Shown in pieces: positions 35,781-44,084 of a stretch of DNA of 64,000 nt. Position numbers and translations under genes: made by a program. The stretch lies in the NCBI GenBank assembly GCA_047501485.1, contig JAZDRN010000001.1, positions 1,116,001 to 1,180,000 of the forward strand, written 5' to 3'. The stretch's first letter is position 1. Every line of letters starts with the position of its first letter. A model generated the notes under the pieces. That model had not been told where the DNA came from, ran no database searches, and was given only the letters and a program-made list of their open reading frames with translations. Source of the stretch: Ancrocorticia sp047501485 (GTDB lineage Bacteria; Actinomycetota; Actinomycetes; Actinomycetales; Actinomycetaceae).

Positions 35781-37934
35781 ATGGAAACGGGAGACGTACT
35801 ACCGGGCTTGGGGGAGCTGCCGCAGCTGGGAGAGCAGCGGTCTCTTCTTGATGCCGTGAGCTCATCGCAAGAGGTCGTCGGTGAAGTCACGGATCCAGTC
35901 GCCCACGTGCACGTCGAAATGCCGCAGCCGCACATGGACCGGGTATTCGATTACCTGATTCCCGCGAAATTCGATGAGAAGGCCGTTGTGGGGGCCCGCG
36001 TCACGGTGGACGTCGGCCAGCGGCAGGTACCCGGTTTCATCGTCGGTCGCAGCTCCAGAACCAATACGGGGGGAGCTTTGCGCCCGCTGCGCCGCGTGGT
36101 CTCCCCGCTGCCGGTCCTCACGGAGGAGATCTATGAGCTGAGCAAGAAGATCGCGGCCCGCCAGGCCGCGGCCGTCTCCGATGTACTGCGTCTGGCCGTT
36201 CCGCAACGGCACGCGCGTGCCGAGGCCGAGTTTCTCGGCACCGATTTTCTAGGCAACACCCCATGTCCTGCGCCCGAGCCCGGTCTGTGGTCCGCCTATC
36301 GCGGAGGCCCGGCTTTCATCACCCGCCTACGGGAGGGCAAGAATCCGCGGGCGGTGTGCGCGGCGCTGCCCGGGCGGGGCGGGAGCATCAGGCTTCTGGC
36401 GATCGCGGCCGAAGCGACGGTGTCCGCGGGACGGTCCGTGCTGATGGTTGCTCCCACCTCGCGAGATGCCACGCGGCTCGCGGAACGGCTGCGGGAGCTC
36501 ACCGGCCAGCCCGTGGCGCTCATGCTCTCGGAGGATCAGAACTCCCAGCGCTACCGCGCGTTTCTCGAAGTTCTCTACGGCCAGAAGCCGATCGTCGTCG
36601 GCACGCGGGCGGCGCTCTGGGCCCCGGTGAGGAAACTGGGGCTGTGCGTTGTGGTGGATGACGCAGCCGAGACGTTGCGAGAGGTTCGTTCTCCCTACTG
36701 CACGGCCCGCGATGTCCTGGCCGTTCGGGCCGAGATGAGCGATGCCGCCATGCTCGTCTATTCGCCCTACGTGAGCGAGGAATCGGCGGCTCTGGTCGCC
36801 TCCGGGTTTGCGGCCCTGCTGGAGGGCACGGAATCCGCCGTCAGGTCCGAGGTCGCCAGGGTCAGTGTCCCCGAGCAGTGGGAACACGAACACGCCGAAT
36901 GGTCTCGTGTCCCGGAGTCGGCGTTCAATCTTGTGCGGCAGGCTCTGGGGTCCGGCCCGATCCTCGTTCTTGTCCCGCGCTCCGGCTATCTTCCTCTGAT
37001 CGCATGCGCCAGGTGCCAGTCCATCGCCTCCTGCGCGCTGTGCGGTGGAACGCTGGCGCTCGACCCCGCATCACAGAGGCCCCGGTGCGAACGTTGCGGT
37101 GATAGAACAGTGGATTGGCAGTGCGCTGAATGCGGCGGTGCGAAGCTACGGGCGGTCCGGATAGGATCCCACCGCACAGCCGAGGAATTCGGCAAAGCTT
37201 TCCCGGGTACCGGGGTGCTGCTCTCGGGAGCGCAGTCCTCGGATGGAATCATCGCCTCCGTGAGCGCGAAACCCCGCATCGTCGTGGCAACGCCCGGAGC
37301 GGAGCCGGTCGCCGAAGGCGGCTACGCCGCGGCGCTCGTGCTGGATTCACGCTTTCTCAAGGGGCAGGGCTTGGGGTCCGAAACGCAGTTCGTCCGGCGT
37401 GCCGCCAGAGTCGTTGTGAGGGTGCGCCCAGCGAGGGCCGGTGGCCACGTGATGTTCGTCGGCGGTGCCGATCAGGAGATCGTGGCGGCGCTTAATGCGT
37501 GGAATCTCGGAAGATTGTCGCGCACACTGCTCAAGGAACGCGTGGAGTTGCGGCTTCCACCTGCCAGTCGCTGGCTGGGTGTCACGGGTGCCAAGCGCGA
37601 TGTTCGCACGTTCGTGGCGCTGCTGCGGACGGCACTGACGGCGAGATATCTCGATCCCGCAGATACGCTTCCGGCCGCCGCAGTGGAGGAAGCGTTGGAC
37701 GCCGCGCAGATTCCTTTGGACTCCTTGCTGGTGGGAGGTGTGCACGAATTGGTGCCGGGGGTGGCCTTGCTGGGGCCGGCGCCGGCCCCTCGTGAACAAG
37801 AGCTCACAATCTATCTGCGCACCGATGTGAAAAGAGCCGTGGATCTCACCACGATGGCACGCTCGGCCTATCGCGAGTATTGCGCGAAGAACATGGGTCA
37901 GCCACTCAAACTCGAAGTCGACCCGGCCATGTAG
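35781..37934 (+). CDS. priA: Primosomal protein N' (PriA), actinobacterial type
   Basis: 717 residues. PriA restarts stalled replication forks. The N-terminal DNA-binding domain includes HVHVEMPQPHMDRVFDYLIP. The zinc-binding region has paired cysteines at about 409-455 (CARCQSIASCALCGG, then CERCGDRTVDWQCAECGG). The helicase core is degenerate: the Walker A position reads EATVSAGRSVLMVAP with no GxGKT, and the DEEH box is VDDAAE. That loss is typical of actinobacterial PriA, annotated as probably lacking helicase activity. fmt follows on the same strand. Confidence 0.9.
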   Translation: METGDVLPGLGELPQLGEQRSLLDAVSSSQEVVGEVTDPVAHVHVEMPQPHMDRVFDYLIPAKFDEKAVVGARVTVDVGQRQVPGFIVGRSSRTNTGGALRPLRRVVSPLPVLTEEIYELSKKIAARQAAAVSDVLRLAVPQRHARAEAEFLGTDFLGNTPCPAPEPGLWSAYRGGPAFITRLREGKNPRAVCAALPGRGGSIRLLAIAAEATVSAGRSVLMVAPTSRDATRLAERLRELTGQPVALMLSEDQNSQRYRAFLEVLYGQKPIVVGTRAALWAPVRKLGLCVVVDDAAETLREVRSPYCTARDVLAVRAEMSDAAMLVYSPYVSEESAALVASGFAALLEGTESAVRSEVARVSVPEQWEHEHAEWSRVPESAFNLVRQALGSGPILVLVPRSGYLPLIACARCQSIASCALCGGTLALDPASQRPRCERCGDRTVDWQCAECGGAKLRAVRIGSHRTAEEFGKAFPGTGVLLSGAQSSDGIIASVSAKPRIVVATPGAEPVAEGGYAAALVLDSRFLKGQGLGSETQFVRRAARVVVRVRPARAGGHVMFVGGADQEIVAALNAWNLGRLSRTLLKERVELRLPPASRWLGVTGAKRDVRTFVALLRTALTARYLDPADTLPAAAVEEALDAAQIPLDSLLVGGVHELVPGVALLGPAPAPREQELTIYLRTDVKRAVDLTTMARSAYREYCAKNMGQPLKLEVDPAM

Positions 37935-38018
37935 GACGCGGCCTTGCGGGCAGATAGACCGCCAGGAGCGGCAGGCGCCGCCTCCGTGGCGAATTGCCGC
38001 CTCATCGCACCGTGCCAT

Positions 38019-38024
38019 TAGACT
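38019..38024 (+). promoter_or_regulatory. -10 box of a leaderless fmt transcript
   Basis: TAGACT ends 6 nt before the fmt GTG at 38031; no ribosome site is present. Confidence 0.55.
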
Positions 38025-38030
38025 GGCCTG

Positions 38031-38957
38031 GTGCGAATCCTCTTTGCTGGAACCCCAGAAACCGCCGTGCCCTCGCTACGCCGTCTCATCGCGGACGGTC
38101 ACGAAGTGGCCGCAGTCCTCACCCGCGCACCCGCGCGCGCGGGCCGCAAACACAGGCTCGTCCAATCGGCGGTGCATACGGCTGCCGATGAACTCGGTAT
38201 TCCGGTGCTCACCCCTGCAACGCTGCGGGACGAGGGTATCCAGCACCAGATCGAAGAGCTGGCGCCCGAGGCTGTCGCCGTCGTCGCCTATGGATTGCTT
38301 GTACCGCAGGCGCTGCTCGGGGTCCCCGCACACGGGTGGATCAACCTGCACTTCTCGGTCCTTCCCTCCTGGCGTGGTGCGGCTCCGGTACAGTATGCGA
38401 TCTGGCATGGAGACGATGTCACCGGCGCCTCGACCTTCAGGCTTGAGAAGGGGCTCGATACGGGCCCTGTACTGGGAGTGGTCACCGAACCCATCCTGCC
38501 GCGGGACACGTCAGGCGAACTCCTGGATCGGCTCGCCGCTTCGGGATCCGAGCTGCTGTCGCGCACCTTCGAACTGCTGGAAGACGGCAGTGCGGTGGCG
38601 CAGCCCCAGCAGGGCGAGCCCACGTTCGCGCCCACCATCAAGACTTCCGAGACGCGAGTGGACTGGACGCGTCCGGCTGTGGCCGTCGACCGGCAGATTC
38701 GCGCCCATACGCCCGCACCGGGGGCGTGGACGGTTCTCAACGGGAGCCGCGTCAAGCTCGGGCCGGTCACACCGGCCCCCGACCAAGCAGCACTGGCACC
38801 CGGCGAGATAAAGGACGGGCTAGTGGGAACGGGAAGCCATCCGATACGGCTCGGCTGGGTGGCCCCGGCGGGGAAGAAGGCCATGGACGCGCAGGATTGG
38901 CTACGCGGGGCCCGGCTCGCGGACGGAACACGTTTTGATGCTGAGGGAGAAGAATGA
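38031..38957 (+). CDS. fmt: Methionyl-tRNA formyltransferase
   Basis: 308 residues, GTG start placed 6 nt after a TAGACT box. It formylates initiator Met-tRNA with 10-formyl-THF. The Rossmann part opens MRILFAGTPETAVPSLRRL; the active site is INLHFSVLPSWRGAAPVQ with the conserved His, and the following WHGDDVTGASTFRLEKGLDTG holds the Asp region. The C-terminal OB-like domain starts at about 208. It overlaps the rsmB gene by 4 nt (ATGA). Confidence 0.95.
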   Translation: MRILFAGTPETAVPSLRRLIADGHEVAAVLTRAPARAGRKHRLVQSAVHTAADELGIPVLTPATLRDEGIQHQIEELAPEAVAVVAYGLLVPQALLGVPAHGWINLHFSVLPSWRGAAPVQYAIWHGDDVTGASTFRLEKGLDTGPVLGVVTEPILPRDTSGELLDRLAASGSELLSRTFELLEDGSAVAQPQQGEPTFAPTIKTSETRVDWTRPAVAVDRQIRAHTPAPGAWTVLNGSRVKLGPVTPAPDQAALAPGEIKDGLVGTGSHPIRLGWVAPAGKKAMDAQDWLRGARLADGTRFDAEGEE

Positions 38958-40372
38958 TGGCACAGCGCAGCGGAGGATGGCATCCCGGAAGGCAAGCGAG
39001 CGATCCGGCCCGCCTTGTCGCCTACGATGTCCTGCGTGCGGTCGATGTCGACGGCGCCTATGCGAACCTCGCACTACCCCAAGCGATACGGCGCGCTCGC
39101 CTGAGCGGTCAGGATGCGGCGTATGCGACGAACCTCTGCTACGGCACATTGCGGCTGCGAGGCCGTTGGGACGCGATCATCGCGCGCTGCACGCAGGGTA
39201 GGAGCATCGAGGATATCGATCCGGAGATCCTCGATATCCTCCGGCTCGGTACCCACCAGCTGCTGGAGTTCCAGACCCCGCCTCATGCGGCCATCTTCGA
39301 GATGGTGACTCTCACCCGCAATGAGCTGAGCCAGAACAGGGGAGGATTCGTCAACGCCATCCTGCGCCGGGTAAGTGAGCGCGCGGACGAATGGGAGCGC
39401 ATCCTGCGTTCGAATGCGGCCTCGGACAGCAGCTTCTACGCGACCTGGTATTCGCACCCTCGATGGGTTGTGGAAGAGCTGGAGAAGTCCCTTGTCGCGA
39501 ACGGGCGTTCCGCTCAGGACCTGCCGGCCGTCTTGGAGGCGGACAACGAACCTGCGAAGGTGGCACTGGTACCGCGCGATCTCACGAAGCGTCAGTTGCG
39601 CCGCGGGATCATCGCGGAGGGATTGGAGAGCGCGCCGGGCTACCTGATGCCCCAGGCCTTGCTGCTGGAGTCGGGCGATCCCCAGCGCCTCTGGGCCATC
39701 CAGAGGGGGGAGGCCGGAGTACAGGATGAGGGCAGCCAGCTCATCGCCGCGCTTCTGGCTGCGGCGCCGATCACAGGACCCGACGAACTGTGGCTGGATC
39801 TGTGCTCGGGACCGGGTGGAAAGACCGCTACACTGGCCGCGCTCGGCGCCGAAAGGGGCGTGAGCATTCACGCCAACGAACCTCTGGAGCACCGCCTGGA
39901 CCTTGTGGCCAATGCCGTCGAGCCCTGGGCTCAGAGCGTCGCGCTGCGACTGGGCGACGGACGCGATATCGCCCAGGAAGAAGCCGCGACCTATGACCGG
40001 GTTCTGGTCGATGCGCCGTGTACAGGGCTTGGGGCACTTCGTCGTCGGCCCGAAGCGCGCTGGCGCAAGAGTCCTGAGGATGTCGAGGATCTCAGGGTGC
40101 TGCAGCTCGAACTGCTGCAGGCGGGCTTTGAGGCGCTACGCCCCGGTGGCGCGCTCGTATATTCCACCTGTTCGCCTGTCATTGCCGAGACCCGAGGGGT
40201 GGTCGAATCCTTCCTGGAGAGCAATCCGAACGCCAGCCTGAGGGACGCCGGACCGATTGCCAGCGGTGTTGCCGTTCGCGAGGTGGGCAGCCATGAGGGC
40301 TATATCCAGTTGTGGCCCGATCTGGATCAGACGGATGCCATGTTCATCGCGCTCATCGCCAAGGAACGATAG
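38954..40372 (+). CDS. rsmB: 16S rRNA (cytosine-5) methyltransferase RsmB-like
   Basis: 472 residues; ATG overlaps the fmt stop, and a second ATG follows directly. The N-terminal NusB-like RNA-binding domain covers about 20-150 (DPARLVAYDVLRAVDVDGAYANLAL in part). The SAM site is LDLCSGPGGKTATLAALG. The two cysteines of the m5C family are C356 in DAPCTGLGALRRRPEARW and C406 in YSTCSPVIAE. fmt-rsmB is a common pair. Confidence 0.92.
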   Translation: MMAQRSGGWHPGRQASDPARLVAYDVLRAVDVDGAYANLALPQAIRRARLSGQDAAYATNLCYGTLRLRGRWDAIIARCTQGRSIEDIDPEILDILRLGTHQLLEFQTPPHAAIFEMVTLTRNELSQNRGGFVNAILRRVSERADEWERILRSNAASDSSFYATWYSHPRWVVEELEKSLVANGRSAQDLPAVLEADNEPAKVALVPRDLTKRQLRRGIIAEGLESAPGYLMPQALLLESGDPQRLWAIQRGEAGVQDEGSQLIAALLAAAPITGPDELWLDLCSGPGGKTATLAALGAERGVSIHANEPLEHRLDLVANAVEPWAQSVALRLGDGRDIAQEEAATYDRVLVDAPCTGLGALRRRPEARWRKSPEDVEDLRVLQLELLQAGFEALRPGGALVYSTCSPVIAETRGVVESFLESNPNASLRDAGPIASGVAVREVGSHEGYIQLWPDLDQTDAMFIALIAKER

Positions 40373-40397
40373 ATCGCCGCCGAATGATGGGGCGGGG

Positions 40398-40421
40398 TGC
40401 CCGGCGTGAGAACGCCGGGCA
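40398..40421 (+). terminator. rsmB hairpin terminator
   Basis: Perfect 10-bp stem TGCCCGGCGT / ACGCCGGGCA with GAGA loop, 25 nt after the stop. No T-run follows. Confidence 0.6.
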
Positions 40422-40494
40422 TAGAATCCGTTCAGCGAGTCGCCCCGGCGCATGAGATTATCTCTGAAACGCGCGGGCAACGCGACCGCTCGCA

Positions 40495-40500
40495 TAGGAT
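40495..40500 (+). promoter_or_regulatory. -10 box of a leaderless rpe transcript
   Basis: TAGGAT ends 6 nt before the rpe ATG at 40507; no ribosome site is present. Confidence 0.55.
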
Positions 40501-40506
40501 GAGCTC

Positions 40507-41172
40507 ATGACCGCACTTATTTCACCTTCCATTCTGAACTGCGATTTTGCTCATCTCGCCGACGAGCTGGACAAGATCGAGAGCGCCGACTATGCGCATA
40601 TCGACATCATGGACAATCATTTCGTCCCCAATCTGGCTCTGGGCCTGCCCATCGCGGAGGCGGCCGTCAACGCCTCGAAGATTCCCTGCGACGCCCACCT
40701 GATGATTGAGAACCCGGACCGGTGGGCCCCGGTGTATGCCGAGATGGGTTTCGCCTCGGTCACCTTCCACGCGGAGGCGGCGCAGGCCCCGGTACGCCTG
40801 GCACGCGAGCTGCACGCGAAGGGTGTTCGCGCTAGCTTGGCACTGCGCCCGGGCACGTCGATCGAACCCTACGTCGATCTGCTGGCCGAGTTCGATCAGA
40901 TCCTCGTCATGACCGTGGAACCCGGTTTCGGCGGTCAGAAGTTCCTGGATCTGACGCTGCCCAAGATCGCGCGCACCCGCCAGGCGATCGAAGACGCGGG
41001 TCTCGATGTCTGGATTCAGGTCGACGGCGGCATCACCCGTGAGACGATCGAGCGCGCCGCGCAGGCCGGTGCTAACAATTTCGTCGCGGGATCAGCCGTT
41101 TTCAAGGCCGAGGACGCCTACGCGGAGATCAACGAACTACGACGTATCGCCGAAGCCCACATGCACGCGTAG
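40507..41172 (+). CDS. rpe: Ribulose-phosphate 3-epimerase
   Basis: 221 residues. It interconverts ribulose-5-P and xylulose-5-P in the pentose phosphate pathway. Metal-site segments are all present: HIDIMDNHFVPNLALG, CDAHLMIENP and IQVDGGITRET. The phosphate-binding glycines lie in VEPGFGGQKF and the final FVAGSAVF. The start follows a TAGGAT box by 6 nt with no ribosome site. Confidence 0.96.
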   Translation: MTALISPSILNCDFAHLADELDKIESADYAHIDIMDNHFVPNLALGLPIAEAAVNASKIPCDAHLMIENPDRWAPVYAEMGFASVTFHAEAAQAPVRLARELHAKGVRASLALRPGTSIEPYVDLLAEFDQILVMTVEPGFGGQKFLDLTLPKIARTRQAIEDAGLDVWIQVDGGITRETIERAAQAGANNFVAGSAVFKAEDAYAEINELRRIAEAHMHA

Positions 41173-41300
41173 AGCGGCGCCGATTCTGGTCCGGGCGGTC
41201 TGGGGGGCGTATGCCTTTGCCCTGCTACCAGGGTCAGCGAGCCTGCGATGCGGTGGGAAATGGAATCGAAGCTCACAATCGAATGGGCATGTCACGGGAT

Positions 41301-41335
41301 TAGAATAGGGTGGTCTGCTTCAAGCAGGCCACCCT
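41301..41335. promoter_or_regulatory. TAGAAT box followed by a 12-bp inverted repeat before the MFS gene
   Basis: TAGAAT at 41301-41306 is followed at once by AGGGTGGTCTGC (41307-41318), 5 nt, then GCAGGCCACCCT (41324-41335), paired throughout with one G-T. If TAGAAT is the -10 box, the repeat covers the transcription start, as a repressor operator would. It may instead terminate rpe, whose stop is 130 nt upstream, but no T-run follows. Confidence 0.5.
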
Positions 41336-41384
41336 GCATGCTCCCTGGCTATAGGTGGCGGGACCCTTGCAGGGAATCAACACC

Positions 41385-42659
41385 ATGGAGCACCTCGTGC
41401 AATCCTCTCCGTTGAGCGCATTGGCGCAATACAAAATCCTGCCCCAGATATCAGGTGGGCTCTCAATGATCATGGCTGTGGCGGCTCGCGCGCCCTACGC
41501 CATGATCCCGCTGGGTACGATGACCGCGATAACCGCGTCAACCGGAAGTGTGGCCACCGGCGGCCTGGCAACGGCATTCACGTCGATCGCCGCCGCGATC
41601 GCTTCGCCGCTCATCGGGCGCTGGGCCGATCACATGGGCCAGCGTTTCGTTCTTTCCCTTCTGACTCCCATAAGCGCTATCTCACTCGGACTTCTGTTGA
41701 TGGCGGCACTGCAAGGTTGGACGGGCCCGGTCCTGTGGCTCCTCTGTCTCGCTGTCGGGGCCACATCGCTTCCCATCGGCGCCTTCACCCGGGCGCGGTG
41801 GATCCATTTCACCCGAAATCCGAAGGAGCTCTCTGCGGCGCTGTCCTACGAATCCACCGTGGACGAACTGGTTTTCGTCCTGGGGCCGGCTTTTGTGGGC
41901 ATTGCGGCCTCGATGGCGGCTCCGGCGGCGCCCCTTGGAGTGGCGATGGCCCTGGTCATCGTCGGGGGCCTTCCCTTCGCCATCACGGCTCCCACGGCCA
42001 GCGAGATCGACGACGCGGTCCTGGCGGAGGATTCCTCGGTGACGCGGCCTTCGATCCTTCGGGTGCTGTGGGCGGTGGTTCCGGCCATCGTCATCATGTT
42101 GAGCATCGGAACATTCTTCGGATCGGTGCAGGCGGCCACGACGGAGCGTGCCCTGGAACTCGGTTCGCCGGGACAAGCGGGCCTCGTCTACGCACTCATG
42201 GGACTTGGTTCGGCATTCATGGCTTTGATGGTCGTCGTGATTCCCGATTCTGTTCGCATCTCGACCCGCGTCCTTATCGGCGGAGCCGGAATGGCCGGGT
42301 TTATCCTGCTCGCGATGACGCAGGATTCTTTGACGACGACGGCGCTTGCTCTCTTGGTGACCGGTCTATTCGTCGGCCCCACCATGGTCACGGCGTTCAC
42401 GATCACCGAACGGTTGTCTCCCGCCGGGGGCACCGCCGTGGCGATGACCTCGATGCAGTCCTCGATCACGATCGGCGTCTCGCTGGGCTCGGCCGTCGGC
42501 GGAGCGATCGCGGTCTCGGGTGCCACCGGGGCTTTCGCCATGGCCGCTGCGGCGGCGGGGGTGGTCCTGGTGACAGGCCTGATCATGTCCTTCATGCGGC
42601 CGGAACGAGAACCCGTCGCTGAAGCTGAGAAGGTCGGTATAGAGGTTGCCGTCTCCTAG
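41385..42659 (+). CDS. MFS transporter
   Basis: 424 residues from ATG at 41385 (AGGGA 9 nt upstream); in-frame GTG codons at 41355 and 41397 are alternatives. About 12 membrane helices are visible. The TM2-3 loop PLIGRWADHMGQRFVL matches the MFS motif A (G-x-x-x-D-R/H-x-G-x-R). The two halves are joined near residue 205 by an acidic loop (TASEIDDAVLAEDSS). The substrate is unknown. A promoter-plus-palindrome arrangement just upstream suggests dedicated regulation, though no regulator gene is adjacent. Confidence 0.82.
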   Translation: MEHLVQSSPLSALAQYKILPQISGGLSMIMAVAARAPYAMIPLGTMTAITASTGSVATGGLATAFTSIAAAIASPLIGRWADHMGQRFVLSLLTPISAISLGLLLMAALQGWTGPVLWLLCLAVGATSLPIGAFTRARWIHFTRNPKELSAALSYESTVDELVFVLGPAFVGIAASMAAPAAPLGVAMALVIVGGLPFAITAPTASEIDDAVLAEDSSVTRPSILRVLWAVVPAIVIMLSIGTFFGSVQAATTERALELGSPGQAGLVYALMGLGSAFMALMVVVIPDSVRISTRVLIGGAGMAGFILLAMTQDSLTTTALALLVTGLFVGPTMVTAFTITERLSPAGGTAVAMTSMQSSITIGVSLGSAVGGAIAVSGATGAFAMAAAAAGVVLVTGLIMSFMRPEREPVAEAEKVGIEVAVS

Positions 42660-42860
42660 CAGGGGCACGCCCGTGGGCCGCGTGTTCAGACGCCTCACAG
42701 CTCATTGGCCGACCTCCTCGTATGCGATGCGTTCGCGGGGAGGTCGTCCAATTTGGAGATTGCCCGATCAAGGCTATATGCTTCTGGAGGTTCGCACGGA
42801 AGTCGAGCGAGGACGCGACGTCACGCAAGCACCGTGAGGACCTGAGGTCAACTCCTCGTT

Positions 42861-42934
42861 GGCCCCGTAGCGCAGTTGGTTAGCGCGCCGCCCTGTCACG
42901 GCGGAGGTCGCGGGTTCAAGTCCCGTCGGGGTCG
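42861..42934 (+). tRNA. tRNA-Asp (GTC)
   Basis: 74 nt folding into a full cloverleaf: acceptor GGCCCCG / CGGGGTC, D stem GCGC/GCGC, anticodon stem CCGCC/GGCGG around loop CTGTCAC (anticodon GTC), T stem GCGGG/CCCGT with TTCAAGT loop, discriminator G. CCA is not encoded. The roughly 200 nt before it, after the MFS gene, show no other feature. Confidence 0.97.
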
Positions 42935-43043
42935 CAGTTCAACATCGGGATACCGGGTACGGTGGCCCGATGTTTCTGTATACGACCGTTCCCGTCATCT
43001 GAGCAAATGTGGTGTTTGCCATGCGGACAGCAATATTTGCCTT

Positions 43044-43049
43044 TACTCT
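43044..43049 (+). promoter_or_regulatory. -10 box of a leaderless ppk2 transcript
   Basis: TACTCT ends 6 nt before the ATG at 43056; no ribosome site is present. Confidence 0.5.
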
Positions 43050-43055
43050 TGTTTT

Positions 43056-43943
43056 ATGGCGAAGAAGAATAAAGTGCCGAAGATGAACAAGGACCTCTAC
43101 GAGGCCGAGCTCCAGCGTCTTCAGGCCGAGCTTGTGGAAATGCAGGAATGGGTGAAGTCAACGGGAGCTCGGGTTGTCGTCCTGTTCGAAGGCCGTGATG
43201 CGGCAGGGAAGGGCGGTGCGATCAAGCGCATCACCGAGTACCTGAACCCGCGCATTGCGCGCGTCGTCGCGCTTCCCGCGCCCACCGAACGGCAGACCAC
43301 GCAGTGGTACTTCCAGCGATACGTCGAGCATCTTCCTGCGGCGGGGGAGATCCGTCTCTTCGACCGCTCGTGGTACAACCGGGCCGGCGTGGAGCGCGTC
43401 ATGGGTTACTGCACCCCGGAGCAGCATCGTCAGTTCCTGCGCCAGGCTCCGATATTCGAGCGGATGCTCGCCGAAGACGGGATCATTCTTCTCAAGTATT
43501 GGTTCTCTGTCTCGGACAAGGAGCAGCTCAAGCGCTTCAAGTCCCGTCTGACCGACCCCATGCGCCGCTGGAAGCTCTCGCCCACCGACCTGGAATCGAT
43601 CACGCGGTGGGAGGAATACTCCCGCGCCAAGGACGAGATGTTTGTCCATACGGATATCAAGGACGCGCCGTGGAACGTCGTCGAATCCGAGGACAAGCGC
43701 AAGGCCCGTATCAATATGATTCATCACCTGTTGTCGCAGATCCCGTACGAGCATATCGAGCGGCCTGAGTTGCAGTTCCCCAAGCGGCCGAAGTCGACGG
43801 GTTATCAGCGGACAGCGCGTAGCTTGCAGCACGAGGTTCCCGACTATGCGGCTACGGTGGTCTCCGAGGCGACCGATAAATATGTGGATCCCGAGGATGA
43901 AACCCTGGAGACGTCGTCTGCCGAGGAGATTCACGACGAGTGA
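43056..43943 (+). CDS. ppk2: Polyphosphate kinase 2
   Basis: 295 residues from ATG at 43056; the frame is open further upstream but runs into tRNA-Asp. PPK2 transfers phosphate between polyphosphate and nucleoside di- or triphosphates. Walker A FEGRDAAGKGGAIKRI, Walker B LFDRSWYNRAGVERVMG, and the lid LTDPMRRWKLSPTDLESI are all canonical for class I PPK2. The C-terminal 40 residues are acidic. Probably a single-gene unit. Confidence 0.93.
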   Translation: MAKKNKVPKMNKDLYEAELQRLQAELVEMQEWVKSTGARVVVLFEGRDAAGKGGAIKRITEYLNPRIARVVALPAPTERQTTQWYFQRYVEHLPAAGEIRLFDRSWYNRAGVERVMGYCTPEQHRQFLRQAPIFERMLAEDGIILLKYWFSVSDKEQLKRFKSRLTDPMRRWKLSPTDLESITRWEEYSRAKDEMFVHTDIKDAPWNVVESEDKRKARINMIHHLLSQIPYEHIERPELQFPKRPKSTGYQRTARSLQHEVPDYAATVVSEATDKYVDPEDETLETSSAEEIHDE

Positions 43944-44027
43944 GCCCTCTTGGCGTCGGGACTCTCGCGATCAGATGTTCCAATTGCTGGGACAATGACA
44001 AACCACCCGGATGAGAGAGCATAATTA

Positions 44028-44067
44028 TCGGGCAGCGTGTATAAAAAATATGCGTTGTCCGATTTTT
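44028..44067 (+). terminator. Hairpin with T-run between ppk2 and the permease gene
   Basis: Arms 44028-44037 and 44053-44062 pair over 10 bp with two G-T pairs, followed by TTTTTA. It ends 18 nt before the next gene's start, so it may terminate ppk2 or act as an attenuator for the permease. The loop TGTATAAAAAATATG with its flank resembles an ArgR-type box (see findings). Confidence 0.5.
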
Positions 44068-44084
44068 ATGGTTAGGAATCTCCC

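Noticed and set aside
36361..36700. Loss of the ATPase motifs in PriA as a sign of gene decay
   Set aside because: Actinobacterial PriA proteins generally lack them; the zinc region and length are intact.
42876..43055. N-terminal extension of the ppk2 frame
   Set aside because: It runs through the tRNA-Asp gene, and a -10 box sits 6 nt before the internal ATG.
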